NCBI RefSeq assembly: GCF_050947875.1
Contig: NC_134571.1
Coordinates: forward strand, 225,876,024 to 225,940,023
Length of the DNA stretch: 64,000 nucleotides
Source of the DNA: Dermacentor variabilis
Lineage: Eukaryota; Arthropoda; Arachnida; Ixodida; Ixodidae
Direction: 5' to 3'
Below are positions 54,669 to 64,000 of this stretch, in pieces (position 1 is the first letter of the stretch; each line of letters begins with the position of its first letter). Position numbers and translations under genes: made by a program. The notes under the pieces are model-generated. The model was not told the DNA's origin, ran no database searches, and saw only the letters and a list, made by a program, of their open reading frames with translations.

Positions 54669-55067
54669 TTGCGACGATTTTTGCGGGACTTTGCTTCCAT
54701 CGTCGTGGCTCTTACCAACCTTCTGACAGCCTCTAACGGCCTGTCTGTGTGGTCGCGAGCGTGCGGCGTATTTTTTCTGACACTACGGCGCTTGCTAATG
54801 TCGCAACCAATCCTTCGTAACACTTACCTTAATGCACCCATAGAGATACGTAGTAATGCTAGTGGTGTTGGCCTTCGTGCAGTATTGGCTCGAAGAAAAC
54901 CAGGATATCAAGAATACGTTGTTGCTCACGCAAGTCGAGCCCTCAAGAAAGCCGAGTGTAATTATTCCTTCACTGAAGAGCGAGATGCCATAATTTGGGC
55001 TTTGGCTAAGTTTCGTCCGTGCCTTGAGGGCAGCTCTTTCGAGGTCGTCAAGGACCATAAATTATGA
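54669..55067 (+). pseudogene. Gypsy D RNase H
   Basis: FLRDFASIVVALTNLLTASN is the RT connection. EIRSNASGVGLRAVLARRKP has the catalytic Asp changed to Asn. VVAHASRALKKAECNYSFTE, ERDAIIWALAKFRPCLEG and VVKDHKL follow, where the frame stops. Confidence 0.75.
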
Positions 55068-56575
55068 TCTATGCTGACGCTCATCGCCGCAAAATTCCTC
55101 GAGATGCCTCGCTTGTTGGGCTCTTCGCCTGCCAGAATACTGTATTCTTGTTGCGTACCGATCGGGCCGCAAGCAGTCGGACGCTGACGCGCTGTTCGGC
55201 GCGCCGCTAGCGTCCTGCACTGCTTGTCCGTCGGCTTCTTCGGCTCCCTTGTCGCCCATTGCCTTCGCAGACATGTCGTCGGGGCAAGGCAAGGATGCGT
55301 GGATTTGTCAACTTCTTGACCTACTAAAGGATCCATCAACTTATCCCGCCTCAAGAACGCTCCATCTTCAAGCCGCCCATTTAGGTATGCAAGACAATCC
55401 CCTCGATCGGCAGAATTACACGTCTGGTGGCGGGATGTGGCTGCTATTGGTACCCGCAACATGCGCACAGAAATCTGCGCTACTTTCCACACCGACCCTC
55501 AAAGTGCTCGCGCCGGCGTTCTCAACGCCTACAAGCGCCTGCTTCAATGATACTACTGGCGCTGCATGTATATATTTCTGTGAAAGTACATACCTCCTTG
55601 CACTGCCTGTCAGCGGCGCAAGGCTCCGCCTCAGCACGCGGCTGTTACACTTCAGCCTCTCCCTTGCCCTGCCCGTCCATTTGACAGCGTCGATATGGAC
55701 ATATATGGCCCGCTTTCCTCGACCACCTCGGGAAATAGGTGGATAATTGTCGGCGTGAATCACCTCAACCGTTACGCAGAAATTACAGCTTTGGCCACAG
55801 CCACAACGAGAGCCGTTCAGTTTTTCATCTCACGCAAATTCGTCCTGCGCCACAATGCTCCCCGTGAACATGTGAACGAGAGACGACGTGTTTTCGTGTA
55901 TAATGCTATTCAAGCCTTGTTCGTTCAGTGCCATATCGTACATTGCATCACAACTGCATATCATTCGCGAACGAATTACCTAAGTAAAGAATTGAATCAC
56001 ACTCTTGGTGATATGCTGGCAATGTACACCGCATCGGATCATACCAATTGGGACATCGTCCTTCCATTCGTCACATATGCGCACAAGACTGTTACGCGCA
56101 CGACCACAGGATTCTCTCCATTCTTTCGCTGGGTGGGAAGCGAGCCATCTACACGCGGGACACTATGCTTCCCTAAACACCTGACTCATCTGAATACACT
56201 CCAAATTCTGTTGTCGGCAGGTACGCCGCAAATTGTCGACCATTCATTGACAACAAACGACCAAGGTCACCAGCAACTAAGGCACAACGCCGACCGACCT
56301 CTCCTTACTTTCGCGATCGGTGTCATTGTTTGGCTTTAGATTCCTCCGAGTACTCCTGGGCTTTCGTCTAAATCACTGGCCCGCGATCACGGGCCCTAGC
56401 GCATCCTCGCTCGGACATCTCCAGTCAATTATGAAGTTGAACCTTTGACGTCGTCCCAAGGCGTACGTCGTCGTGGTCGAGAAATTGTCCGTGTAAGTCG
56501 CCTGAAGCCCCGTTATGACCTCGCTATAATGCCAATGCCTCGCAACGAGCGATTGAAAGCAGAATTATGGGTGTA
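55068..56575 (+). pseudogene. Gypsy D integrase (catalytic triad lost)
   Basis: Out-of-frame zinc region remnants lie near 55590-55640. The core reads MDIYGPLSSTTSGNRWIIVG and VNHLNRYAEI (first Asp to Asn). VNERRRVFVYNAIQALF has the second Asp region destroyed. NYLSKELNHTLGDMLAMYTA has the Glu position shifted to Lys. It ends in scrambled C-terminal frames. Confidence 0.75.
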
Positions 56576-56705
56576 ACGTTAAGGGATAAGATGAGATTGT
56601 GTGAGGCAACAAACGCGAGTTAATTACATCTTAGTTGAAATCAAGAAAAAGAAATGGACATGACTAGGACATGTAAGTAGGAGGGAAGATAACGAATGGT
56701 CATTA
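56565..56705 (+). pseudogene. RTE LINE scrap R4
   Basis: About 140 bp match the RTE C-terminal segment (RDKMR, then a frameshifted KKKKW-x-GHV region and the EDNEWSLR block). It lies exactly at the junction of gypsy D (plus) and gypsy E (minus). Confidence 0.65.
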
Positions 56706-57665
56706 AGAGGGCGCTAGTCTGAGTAGGAAGACATCTGGCCGGGGTTCTGGGACGCGGAGGATGACGGGTATGGGGAAAGGTATGGTCCGGCTTCGAAGCT
56801 ACGGCGGTAGGACGTTGCGCAGCGACGACAAAATTGTGCAACGTGGCCAGGTGCACCACGCGCAAAACATATTGGCCGGTTGTCAGGAGTGCGCCATTGT
56901 CCACTGCTGTACCGCGGCTGAACGAAGTGAGGAAGAGAACGCAGTGGCACTACCGATGGGGATGGCGCAAAGGACGGATGTGGTGGCCGCGCGAGAGCCT
57001 CGGCATAGCTGAGAGGTGCAGTCACCTCGGGAAAATCAAGGGTAGTCAGCACAGGCGGAGTCTCGCGGGCAGAAGGGAGAGCTGCGCACACTTGCTCATG
57101 AATGACCTGGCGAAGGCTGGCCGGCAAAGGCGAAGGTGGTGGCGTGGCGGAGAAAAGCAGCGAAAGCGGACGAGCGACCTCAGCACGGACGAAGTCTTTT
57201 ATTGGGCAAAGCAGGGAGTCCACCTCAGGAGCCGCAGTCATGCTCGCGAGGGTTTCGTCGGATGCAGGGGGGCGCTGCGTGAGAAGGCGCTGTCTGCAGA
57301 GCTCGTCGAAACACTGGCAAAGCTCAATGACCTGAGAGACAGTACCTGGCTTTTGGAGAGGAGCATATGAAAGGCATCGTCGAAAATTACCTTCATCATG
57401 TGACGTACCTTCTCCGCCACCGCCATCATCGGGTTGACACGCCGGTAGAGGTCGACGAAGACTCTATGTAGCTGGTGAACGTTTCACCAGTTAGCTGGGA
57501 TCGGCTTCGTAGGCCTTGTTCAGCGCGAAGTTTGCGCACGCCAGGGCACCCGAAAACTTCTGTGATGCCAGTTTTGAAGCTCGCCCACGTGCGGAGATCG
57601 TCGTCGTGGTTTTTGAACCACAGCTTGGCGACGCCCGATAAATAGAAGATCGCGTTGCCGAGTTT
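56706..57665 (-). pseudogene. Gypsy E gag fragment
   Basis: Minus frames from 57665: [47 protein letters not shown], then a Pro-rich region with VIHEQVCAAL and the knuckle ICFARGAPGHVAQFCRRC (second Cys to Arg). The tail ends near 56714. It is bounded by (AT)n on the right and an RTE scrap on the left. It resembles B'-type gag. Confidence 0.8.
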
Positions 57666-57676
57666 AGGGGATCGTT

Positions 57677-57800
<124 letters not shown>

Positions 57801-57989
57801 GGGCTGAGGAAATCACGCTGGCCCAGGTAGCAAAATGAAGCAGAGAGTACGACGTGCGTTGAGTTTGCACAGTATATTTCATTGACGTTTCGGCTGGTGA
57901 GCCAGCTTTGACAAAGGCTGGTCCAGCCAACAGCCGCAACGTGAGTGAAATGTGCTGTGCAAATTGAACGTACGTCGTACACCCTATTT

Positions 57990-57993
<4 letters not shown>
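57801..57993 (-). mobile_element. Penelope-type terminal-repeat palindrome between (AT)n tracts
   Basis: 57847-57980 is an imperfect palindrome with arms of about 54 bp (about nine mismatches). The left arm carries, on the minus strand, CCAGCCGAAACGTCAATG, a hammerhead 3' half like that at the Penelope end near 23140. The right arm has the same block with GCAAC for GAAAC. No coding part remains. Confidence 0.65.

Positions 57994-58073
<80 letters not shown>
57994..58073. repeat. (AT)n microsatellite
   Basis: AT tract on the other side of the palindrome, ending at the RTE copy R5. Confidence 0.92.
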
Positions 58074-58074
<1 letters not shown>

Positions 58075-59255
58075 TAATTGCAAATAGAATCAGGAAAACA
58101 TTAGACTTCCGTCAACCAAAGGCCCAGGTAGGATTCCGTAAAGGCTACTCAACAATAGACCATATTCACACTATCAATCAAGTGATAGAGAAATGTGCGG
58201 AATATAACCAACGCTTATATATTGCTTTCATTGATTACCTGAAAGCGTTTGATTCAGTCGAAACCTCAGCAGTCGTGGAGGCATTACGGAATCAGGGTGT
58301 AGACGAGCCGTATGTAAAAAATACTGAAAGATATCTATAGCGGCCCCACAGCCACCGCCGTCCTCCATAAAGAAAGCAACAAAATCCCAATAAAGAAAGG
58401 CGTCAGGCAAGGAGATACCATCTCTCCAATGCTATTCACAGCGTGTTTACAGGAGGTATTCAGAGACCTGGATTGTGAAGACTTGGGGATAAGAATTAAT
58501 GGAGAATACCTTATTACCTTGCGATTCCCTGATGATATTGCCTTGCTTAGTAACTCAGGGGACCAACTTCAATGCAGGCTCACTGACCTAGAGAGGCAAA
58601 GCAGAAAGGTGGGTCTAAAAATTAATCTGCGGAAAACTAAAGCAATGTTTAACAGTCTCGGAAGAGATCAACACTGTACGATAGGTAGCGAGGCACTGGA
58701 AGTAGTAAGGGAATACATCTACATAGGAGAGGTACTGACTGCGGATCCGGACGATGAGACTGAAATAATCATAAGAATAAAAATGGGTGGGGTGCGTTTG
58801 GCAGGCATTCTCAGATCATGAACAGTAGGTTGCCATTATCCCTCAAGAGAAAAGTGGATAACAGCTGTGTCTTACCAGTACTCACGTACGGGGCACAAAC
58901 ATGGAGGCTTACGAAAAGGGTTCTACTTAAATTGAGGACGACGCAACGAACTATGGAAAGAAGAATGATAGGTGTACTATCGAGGTAATGGCATCTTCGT
59001 TGAATTCAAGAAAAAGAAGTGGGGGGGGGGGGCATGTGCAGGACATGTAATGAGGAGGGAAGATAACCGATGGTCATTAAGGATTACGGACTGGATTCCA
59101 AGGGAAGGGAAGCGGAGCAGGGGGCGGCAGAAAGTTAGGTGGACGGATGAGATTAAGAAGCTTGCAGGGACAATATCGCCACAATTAGCACGTGACCGGG
59201 GTAATTGGAGAAGTATGAGAGAGGCCGTTGCCCTGCAGTGGGTGTAACCAAGCTG
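58074..59255 (+). mobile_element. RTE-clade LINE, copy R5 (RT to tail)
   Basis: Plus-strand RTE starting inside RT ([15 protein letters not shown]). It has GFRKGYSTIDHIHTINQVIE, FIDYLKAFDSVETSAVVEAL, a frameshift near 58318, SPMLFTACLQEVFRDL and RFPDDIALLSNSGDQLQ (FADD changed to FPDD). The C-terminal WIPREGKRSRGRQKVRWTDE follows. It ends near 59255 in (TA)n. A 12-G run near 59022 occupies the same codon position as the C-run in R2. Confidence 0.88.
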
Positions 59256-59272
59256 ATGAGGATATATATATG

Positions 59273-59337
<65 letters not shown>

Positions 59338-59351
59338 ATGTATATATATAT
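59256..59351. repeat. (TA)n microsatellite
   Basis: TA tract with GT interruptions between the RTE tail and the C2 LTR. Confidence 0.92.
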
Positions 59352-59478
59352 TGCTACGGCATGAGCCGGGCGAGCAGAAGAGGAAGAAGACGTTAGCGTG
59401 TGCAGCCTCGGGACGCCATCTTGACTTCACCATCAATCTCGTCCCTTAAATAAAGCCAGTTTCACATTAACCGTAACA
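59352..59478 (+). repeat. Gypsy C2 5' LTR
   Basis: 127 bp, TGCTACGGC to CCGTAACA, with AATAAA at 59449-59454. It has no obvious TATA box. It is short, like the C1 and B1 LTRs. The boundary rests on the terminal TG/CA and the primer site, as the 3' copy is outside. Confidence 0.75.
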
Positions 59479-59484
59479 GTTTTG

Positions 59485-59503
59485 TGGTGGAGGTGCGGGG
59501 TAC
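59485..59503 (+). promoter_or_regulatory. Primer-binding site of gypsy C2
   Basis: TGGTGGAGGTGCGGGGTAC, identical to the A1 site at 8089, although the two families have different LTRs. Confidence 0.8.
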
Positions 59504-59591
59504 TTCGACCAAGACGACGGAGCTGCTGCAGCAAGCACCACGCCGGAGCCGACGCCTCGCTCGACTGCCCCCAACACCACTTGAGATCCCG

Positions 59592-60857
59592 ATGTCCCAC
59601 AGCGGTGACCAACAGCCTTCTCTGGCAGCTCCAGTTCGAACAACCGGCGCCTGGATGCATCAGATGGAGCCCCGCCCTTTCTCAGGAAAATTCGGCGAGG
59701 ACGTGGAGGAATGGCTCACCCACTACAAGCGTGTGAGCAAGTACAACGGCTGGAACGCCACGGCTCAGCTCGACAATGTGGTTCTGTTCCTCACGGACAC
59801 TGCGCTTGTGTGGTTCGAGAACCATGAAGATATCTGCACAACGTGGGACAGCTTCGTTACTCACCTTACTGAGTGCTTCGGCGATTCCACCACGAAAAGG
59901 AAGCGGGCAGAGCAGACATTGCTTCAGCGCGCTCAAGTCCCAGGTGAGACCTGTACTACGTACATTGAGGCAATCCTGAAGCTTTGCAGAACGGTCAATC
60001 CTCGAATGTCCGAAGAGGACAAGGTTGGACACCTGCTTAAAGGCATAGCCGAGGATGTGTACAATTATTTAATCGGAAAGGAGAGTCTCGCCTCGGTCGC
60101 CGACCTCATCAAGCATTGCCGCACATTTGAGGCCTTGAAGCTGCGCCGTATCACGCCTAAGTTCGGCAGGTTAGCAAATGTGACAACGGTGGCAAGCGTT
60201 GAAGACAATGACAACTACAGTTTTCAACTAGACCTTGCGGTAACTATTAGGCAAATTGTTCGCGAAGAACTTGAAAGACACACCAAGGGGGCGGATGTCG
60301 ACCAGCTTGGGTGGGCTCCCAACCAACCTCAAGAACATGCATCTGCTGTGTCCGCATTGTCTGCCATGCCAGGCGTTGCAGAGTGTCGAGTAGATCAGCT
60401 GCGACAGCACCGACGTACCTTTCCCGACGACGTGACGCACGATCAACGAACTCGTCGAGCTACCACCACGAATCGGAATTCGGAAGATCGCATTTATTAT
60501 TCGCAGCGTCCCAGGATTGACCCCGAGGTTTACAACGTCGGTCGCGCATCGCCTGTGTGTTACAGCTGTGGCGCCTCGGGACACATTGCTCGTTTTTGTC
60601 GCCGACGCCGACAGACAAGATATGGCCCACCACCAACTTGGCCTACTTTTGAACGTGACAGTTATGACCACCGTTGGCTGACAGACCCTGATAGTGCAAA
60701 CACCACAGGCGCGCCACCCCGGAATACCTTCCGTCAATATAGTAGAAGGAGTGGCTCGCCAGCTTCAGACCGTAGCCTGACGCCCCCAACCAGTCGCCAA
60801 CGCCGTTCACCGTCACCACGGCGACGTGCTGCGTCACCACCACCGTCGGAAAACTAG
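59592..60857 (+). CDS. Gypsy C2 Gag
   Basis: 421 codons, intact. The first ATG after the leader (59592, MSHSGDQQPSL) is preferred; an upstream GTG in the same frame is not a eukaryotic start. The capsid region has MEPRPFSGKFGEDVEEWLTH, WNATAQLDNVVLFLTDTALV and the R-x-Q-x-PGE-x-C-x-TYIE block near residue 120. The CCHC knuckle CYSCGASGHIARFC is at residues 323-336, followed by an Arg/Ser/Pro-rich tail ending PSEN and TAG. Gag binds the element RNA and forms the cytoplasmic particle. The stop sits directly after the slippery GGAAAAC, so Pol must be made by recoding. Confidence 0.92.
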   Translation: MSHSGDQQPSLAAPVRTTGAWMHQMEPRPFSGKFGEDVEEWLTHYKRVSKYNGWNATAQLDNVVLFLTDTALVWFENHEDICTTWDSFVTHLTECFGDSTTKRKRAEQTLLQRAQVPGETCTTYIEAILKLCRTVNPRMSEEDKVGHLLKGIAEDVYNYLIGKESLASVADLIKHCRTFEALKLRRITPKFGRLANVTTVASVEDNDNYSFQLDLAVTIRQIVREELERHTKGADVDQLGWAPNQPQEHASAVSALSAMPGVAECRVDQLRQHRRTFPDDVTHDQRTRRATTTNRNSEDRIYYSQRPRIDPEVYNVGRASPVCYSCGASGHIARFCRRRRQTRYGPPPTWPTFERDSYDHRWLTDPDSANTTGAPPRNTFRQYSRRSGSPASDRSLTPPTSRQRRSPSPRRRAASPPPSEN

Positions 60858-60888
60858 CCGGCGCGACCGATGGAGGTAAGGTCGCCGG
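60848..60888 (+). promoter_or_regulatory. Putative -1 frameshift site of gypsy C2
   Basis: GGAAAAC at 60848-60854, then TAG. A 9-bp stem with a 2-nt bulge (60858-60863 plus 60866-60868, pairing with 60880-60888) encloses an 11-nt loop containing GGAGG. A shorter 6-bp alternative, 60863-60868 with 60880-60885, leaves an 8-nt spacer. Slipping back one base places ribosomes in the long pol frame. Confidence 0.7.
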
Positions 60889-63800
60889 ACAGTCTGCGTC
60901 TCTGCGAAATACTCCTCTGCCTATTATGATGGTGAAGAACAAAGTGCGTGTGTTAATTGATAGTATACCTGCAACAGCATTAGTGGATACTGGTGCTACC
61001 GTTTCCGTCATGAGTGTGACATTCAAAGAGAGGCTGGGTCGGAAAGTTATGTTCCCGTGGAATGGTGGTGTGACGTTTCGTGGTGTCAGTGGAGAGTGCC
61101 TAGTTCCCCTTGGTATTTGTGTTGCAAGTGTTTTGTTCGGAGGAGAAGATCTTATAACAGAATTTCTCGTACTACCGCGGTGCACTCACGACGTGATTCT
61201 CGGGATTGACTTTCTTCAGGATTGTGGTGCATCCGTTAACTGTGGCACAGGCGAAATTACTCTGAATAGCGCGCTTCTCGCCACCCTTGCCGACACATCC
61301 TTACCAGTGAAAAACTATTGTGTTGTTTCGAAAGATTTGCTGGTACCGCCTTGGTCGCTGTCACGTATCCCTGTCAACTTCACTGCTGCCGACCTTTCAT
61401 CGTTTGACGCGCAAGTCCAGCCCCTTCCGTCGAGCTGCGCAAAGAAAGATGTACTCGTACCACGCTCTGTCGTGAGAGTAGTGAATGGCGTCTCAAATTT
61501 GTGGGCTTTCAATTGTTCTTGCGTCCCTGCTGTTCTTCCGCGTGATATGAAGCTCGCTGAATTTGACGAGATTACTTACAGCTCCATTACAGTTCTAAGC
61601 GAGGAGGAGCAGTCTCGTACTAGCGATCCTCACCAAAGCACTTCTGAAGAGCAGATCCTATGGATGATCAACAAGGCGCTGCCCTCACATGAGCGCCACG
61701 TTCTCGCAGAAGTTTTGTGGGCACATCTTTCTGTATTCGATTTCGCACAAGGCGACAAGCAGGCTTCACTCCCTCGTTCTCGTGCTCGCCACAGAATTGA
61801 CACCGGATCTGCGCATCCCATTCGGCAAAAGCCTTACCGCGTTTCTGCAACAGAGAGGACAGTTATTGCTGAACAGGTGAAAGACATGCTGCGGAAAAGT
61901 GTTGTTCAAGAGTCCTCTAGTCCGTGGGCAGCACCAGTAATCTTAGTAAAGAAGAAGGATGGATCGTGGCGGTTTTGCGTTGATTACAGGAAACTGAATG
62001 CAGTCACCAAAAAGGATGTGTATCCACTTCCTAGAATTGATGATGTCATCGATTGTTTACATTCCGCTGCCTACTTTTCATCACTGGATTTGCGATCAGG
62101 GTATTGGCAGATACCCATGCACCCAGACGATAAGGAGAAAACGGCCTTCGTGACACCAGATGGTCTTTATGAATTTAACGTTATGCCGTTCGGCCTTTGT
62201 AACGCACCAGCAACATTCGAACGATTCATGGATACTATCCTCCGAGGACTTAAATGGGAAATTTGTTTGTGCTACCTCGATGATGTGGTGATTTTTGGCA
62301 GCACATTGAGTGAGCATAACAGCCGTCTCAGTCTTGTTCTGGATTGTGTCAAACAAGCCGGCTTGATCCTAAATTCCAAGAAATGTCGTTTCGGGGAAAC
62401 GGAGACGTTAGTACTTGGGCATCTGGTCGACAAAAACGGTGTGAGGCCAGATCCACGGAAGATTGAGGCAGTCAGCTCCTTCGAAGCACCGAAGTCAGTG
62501 CGGGAGTTGAGGAGTTTCTTGGGCCTGTGCTCGTATTTTCGGCGCTTCATCCCAAGGTTCGCTGACGTGGTGTACCCCCTAACATGTCTTCTCCAAAAAG
62601 CCGTCCCCTTCAACTGGACATCGGCTTGCGACGACGCGTTCCGCCAGCTAAAATTTCTACTAACATCAGGGCCCGTATTGCGTCACTTCGATGCATCCGC
62701 ACCTACGGAAGTGCACGCTGATGCCAGTGGCATCGGCATCGGTGCCGTACTAGTGCAACGTCATGACGGAGCTGAACACGTTGTGGCTTATGCTAGTCGC
62801 TCTTTGACTAAGGCGGAACGCAATTACACTGTGACCGAGCAAGAATGCTTGGCAGCTGTTTTCGCTGTCCACAAATTTCGGCCCTATATCTACGGACGCC
62901 CGTTCACTATCGTTACTGACCACCACGCGTTATGCTGGTTGGTGAATCTCCGTGACCCGAGTGGACGACTGGCACGTTGGGCTCTTCGACTGCAGGAGTA
63001 CGACTTCGTTATTTCCTACAAGTCCGGGCGTCGCCACGCAGATGCGGACTGTCTCTCCCGCCTTCCTCTGACGACGACGGAGTGTGATGCAGACAATTTT
63101 GATAACTGTTTTGCTCCCATTTCTTCTACATTCCCAGACTCGACGACTTTCAAAGCAGAGCAGGAAAATGATATTAGTTTGGAACCTCTATTTGTAGCCG
63201 CATCGCGTCCTGGAGCCACTGGCCGATTTTGTGTCCGCGACGGCCTGCTTTACAAGACCAATTATTCAGCTAAAGGCGCACGCTTCCTTCTGGTGGTGCC
63301 GCAGAGTCTGCGAACGGACATACTAAGAGCCATGCACGACGATGTGACCTCTGGCCATCTAGGATTCATCAGAACTTTGAACCGGACACAGGAGCGTTTT
63401 TACTGGCCCAAAATGCGGGACACAGTCAAGCACTACGTCGCCAGTTGCGACCAATGTCAACGCTACAAACGCCCTACGACCGCTCCGCCAGGTCTTCTCC
63501 AACCTCTGCCGCCGCCTCGCCTGCCATTTGAACAAGTGGGTATCGATCTTCTGGGCCCATTTCCCCGATCATCTAACGACAACCGATGGGTGATCGTATG
63601 TGTCGACCATCTGACCCGTTACGCGGAAACGGCGGCCGTACCATCTTCAACAGCTGTGTCCGTCGCAACGTTTTTGCTTCGATTCATTATTCTTCGACAT
63701 GGTCCCCCCCGTGTAATTATTAGCGATCGCGGTCGTCAGTTTGTTGCGGACGCCGTAGAAGAACTGCTTCGTCTCTGCAGTTCACAGTTCCGTCATTCAA

Positions 63801-64000
63801 CGCCTTATCACCCTCAGACAAATGGGCTTGTAGAACGTACGAACAGAACTCTAACTAACATGCTGGCCATGTACGTATCTTCCGATCACAAGGACTGGGA
63901 TGACGTACTCCCCTTCATCACCTATGCTTATAATACTGCAAAGCATGAGACGACCGATTACAGTCCTTTTTATCTCCTTTACGCACGTTCACCGCTAAGC
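60854..64000 (+). CDS. Gypsy C2 Pol (protease, RT, RNase H, integrase), runs off the window
   Basis: Read in the -1 frame from the slip site, the frame stays open for 1049 codons to base 64000. Protease: TALVDTGATVSVMS (Asp 45), with VILGIDFLQDCGASV. RT: PWAAPVILVKKKDGSWRF, SLDLRSGYWQIPMHPDD, FNVMPFGLCNAPATFERF and YLDD at residues 474-477. RNase [51 protein letters not shown]. Integrase: HHCC zinc region (about 827-868, HDDVTSGHLGF and CDQCQRYKRP), then Asp 918, Asp 958 and Glu 994, a D,D35E triad. All key catalytic residues are present. The integrase C-terminus lies beyond the window. Gag and Pol overlap by the stop codon only. Confidence 0.93.

Larger units (their letters stand above)
54430..56575 (+). 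mobile_element. Gypsy D pol fragment (RT end to integrase)
   Basis: Starts at the RT catalytic box (CFCYLDDIVVLSRDFPTHFV near 54435-54495) and continues through RNase H and integrase to the conserved C-terminal tail near 56500. No LTR or gag is attached. The adjacent minus-strand gag (gypsy E) could be from a related element in the opposite orientation. Confidence 0.8.
59352..64000 (+). mobile_element. Gypsy C2 (Ty3/gypsy), intact as far as the window shows
   Basis: LTR 59352-59478, primer-binding site, intact gag, frameshift site and an open pol to the window edge (through the integrase core). No disabling lesion is seen in 4.6 kb. The 3' LTR lies beyond the window. It is the best candidate for a recently active element here. 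Confidence 0.92.

Noticed and set aside
60870..60878. GGAGG as a ribosome-binding site
   Set aside because: The sequence is eukaryotic; the motif lies in a hairpin loop at the gag-pol junction and is better explained by recoding.

Overview
The window looks like a piece of an arthropod nuclear genome, most likely a hard tick (Ixodidae). That is inferred from a tRNA-headed SINE of the tick Ruka type and from the mixture of Ty3/gypsy, RTE, CR1-like, I-type and Penelope elements. I recognise no host protein-coding gene, no prokaryotic feature and no CRISPR array. Nearly all the protein-coding signal is transposable-element sequence, mostly decayed and heavily nested.

Layout. 0-7 kb: an unclassified dispersed repeat (present twice, inverted), a Penelope endonuclease fragment behind a 38-bp hairpin, a minus-strand gypsy-A fragment (LTR plus gag), an RTE LINE and a minus-strand gypsy-B' fragment. 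7.7-14.8 kb: gypsy-A copy A1 (LTR, gag, protease) abruptly joined to gypsy B1 (gag tail, pol, 3' LTR). 14.8-23.2 kb: a minus-strand Penelope-like element with a hammerhead-like core, split in its GIY-YIG endonuclease by a nearly complete I-type LINE. 23.6-28.9 kb: gypsy C1 (minus) with both LTRs and a 4-bp target duplication. 29.5-42.8 kb: gypsy A2 with both LTRs and a 4-bp duplication, holding 7.6 kb of nested insertions: a CR1-like LINE (itself split by a tandem repeat containing a tRNA-like segment) and two RTE copies. 42.8-46 kb: mostly unassigned DNA with one promoter-like GC-rich block. 46.0-51.6 kb: a minus-strand Gmr1-like gypsy with integrase upstream of RT, a SCAN-like gag segment and a SINE in gag. 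51.6-54.4 kb: unassigned DNA with LINE scraps and repeats. 54.4-59.3 kb: gypsy D pol, gypsy E gag, (AT)n tracts around a Penelope-type palindrome, and an RTE copy. 59.35 kb to the end: gypsy C2, whose gag is intact and whose pol frame is open for 1049 codons to the window edge.

How the parts work together. In C2, gag supplies capsid and a zinc knuckle. A -1 frameshift at GGAAAAC just before the gag stop would give Pol (protease, RT, RNase H, integrase with an intact D,D35E triad). The same slippery site followed by a hairpin whose loop contains GAGG occurs at the gag/pol junction of A1, A2, B1, B' and C2, and in decayed form in C1. Stem sequences differ but pairing is kept. This is the most interesting regulatory signal in the window. 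The LINEs carry their own endonuclease and RT; the SINE and the tandem repeat are non-autonomous passengers.
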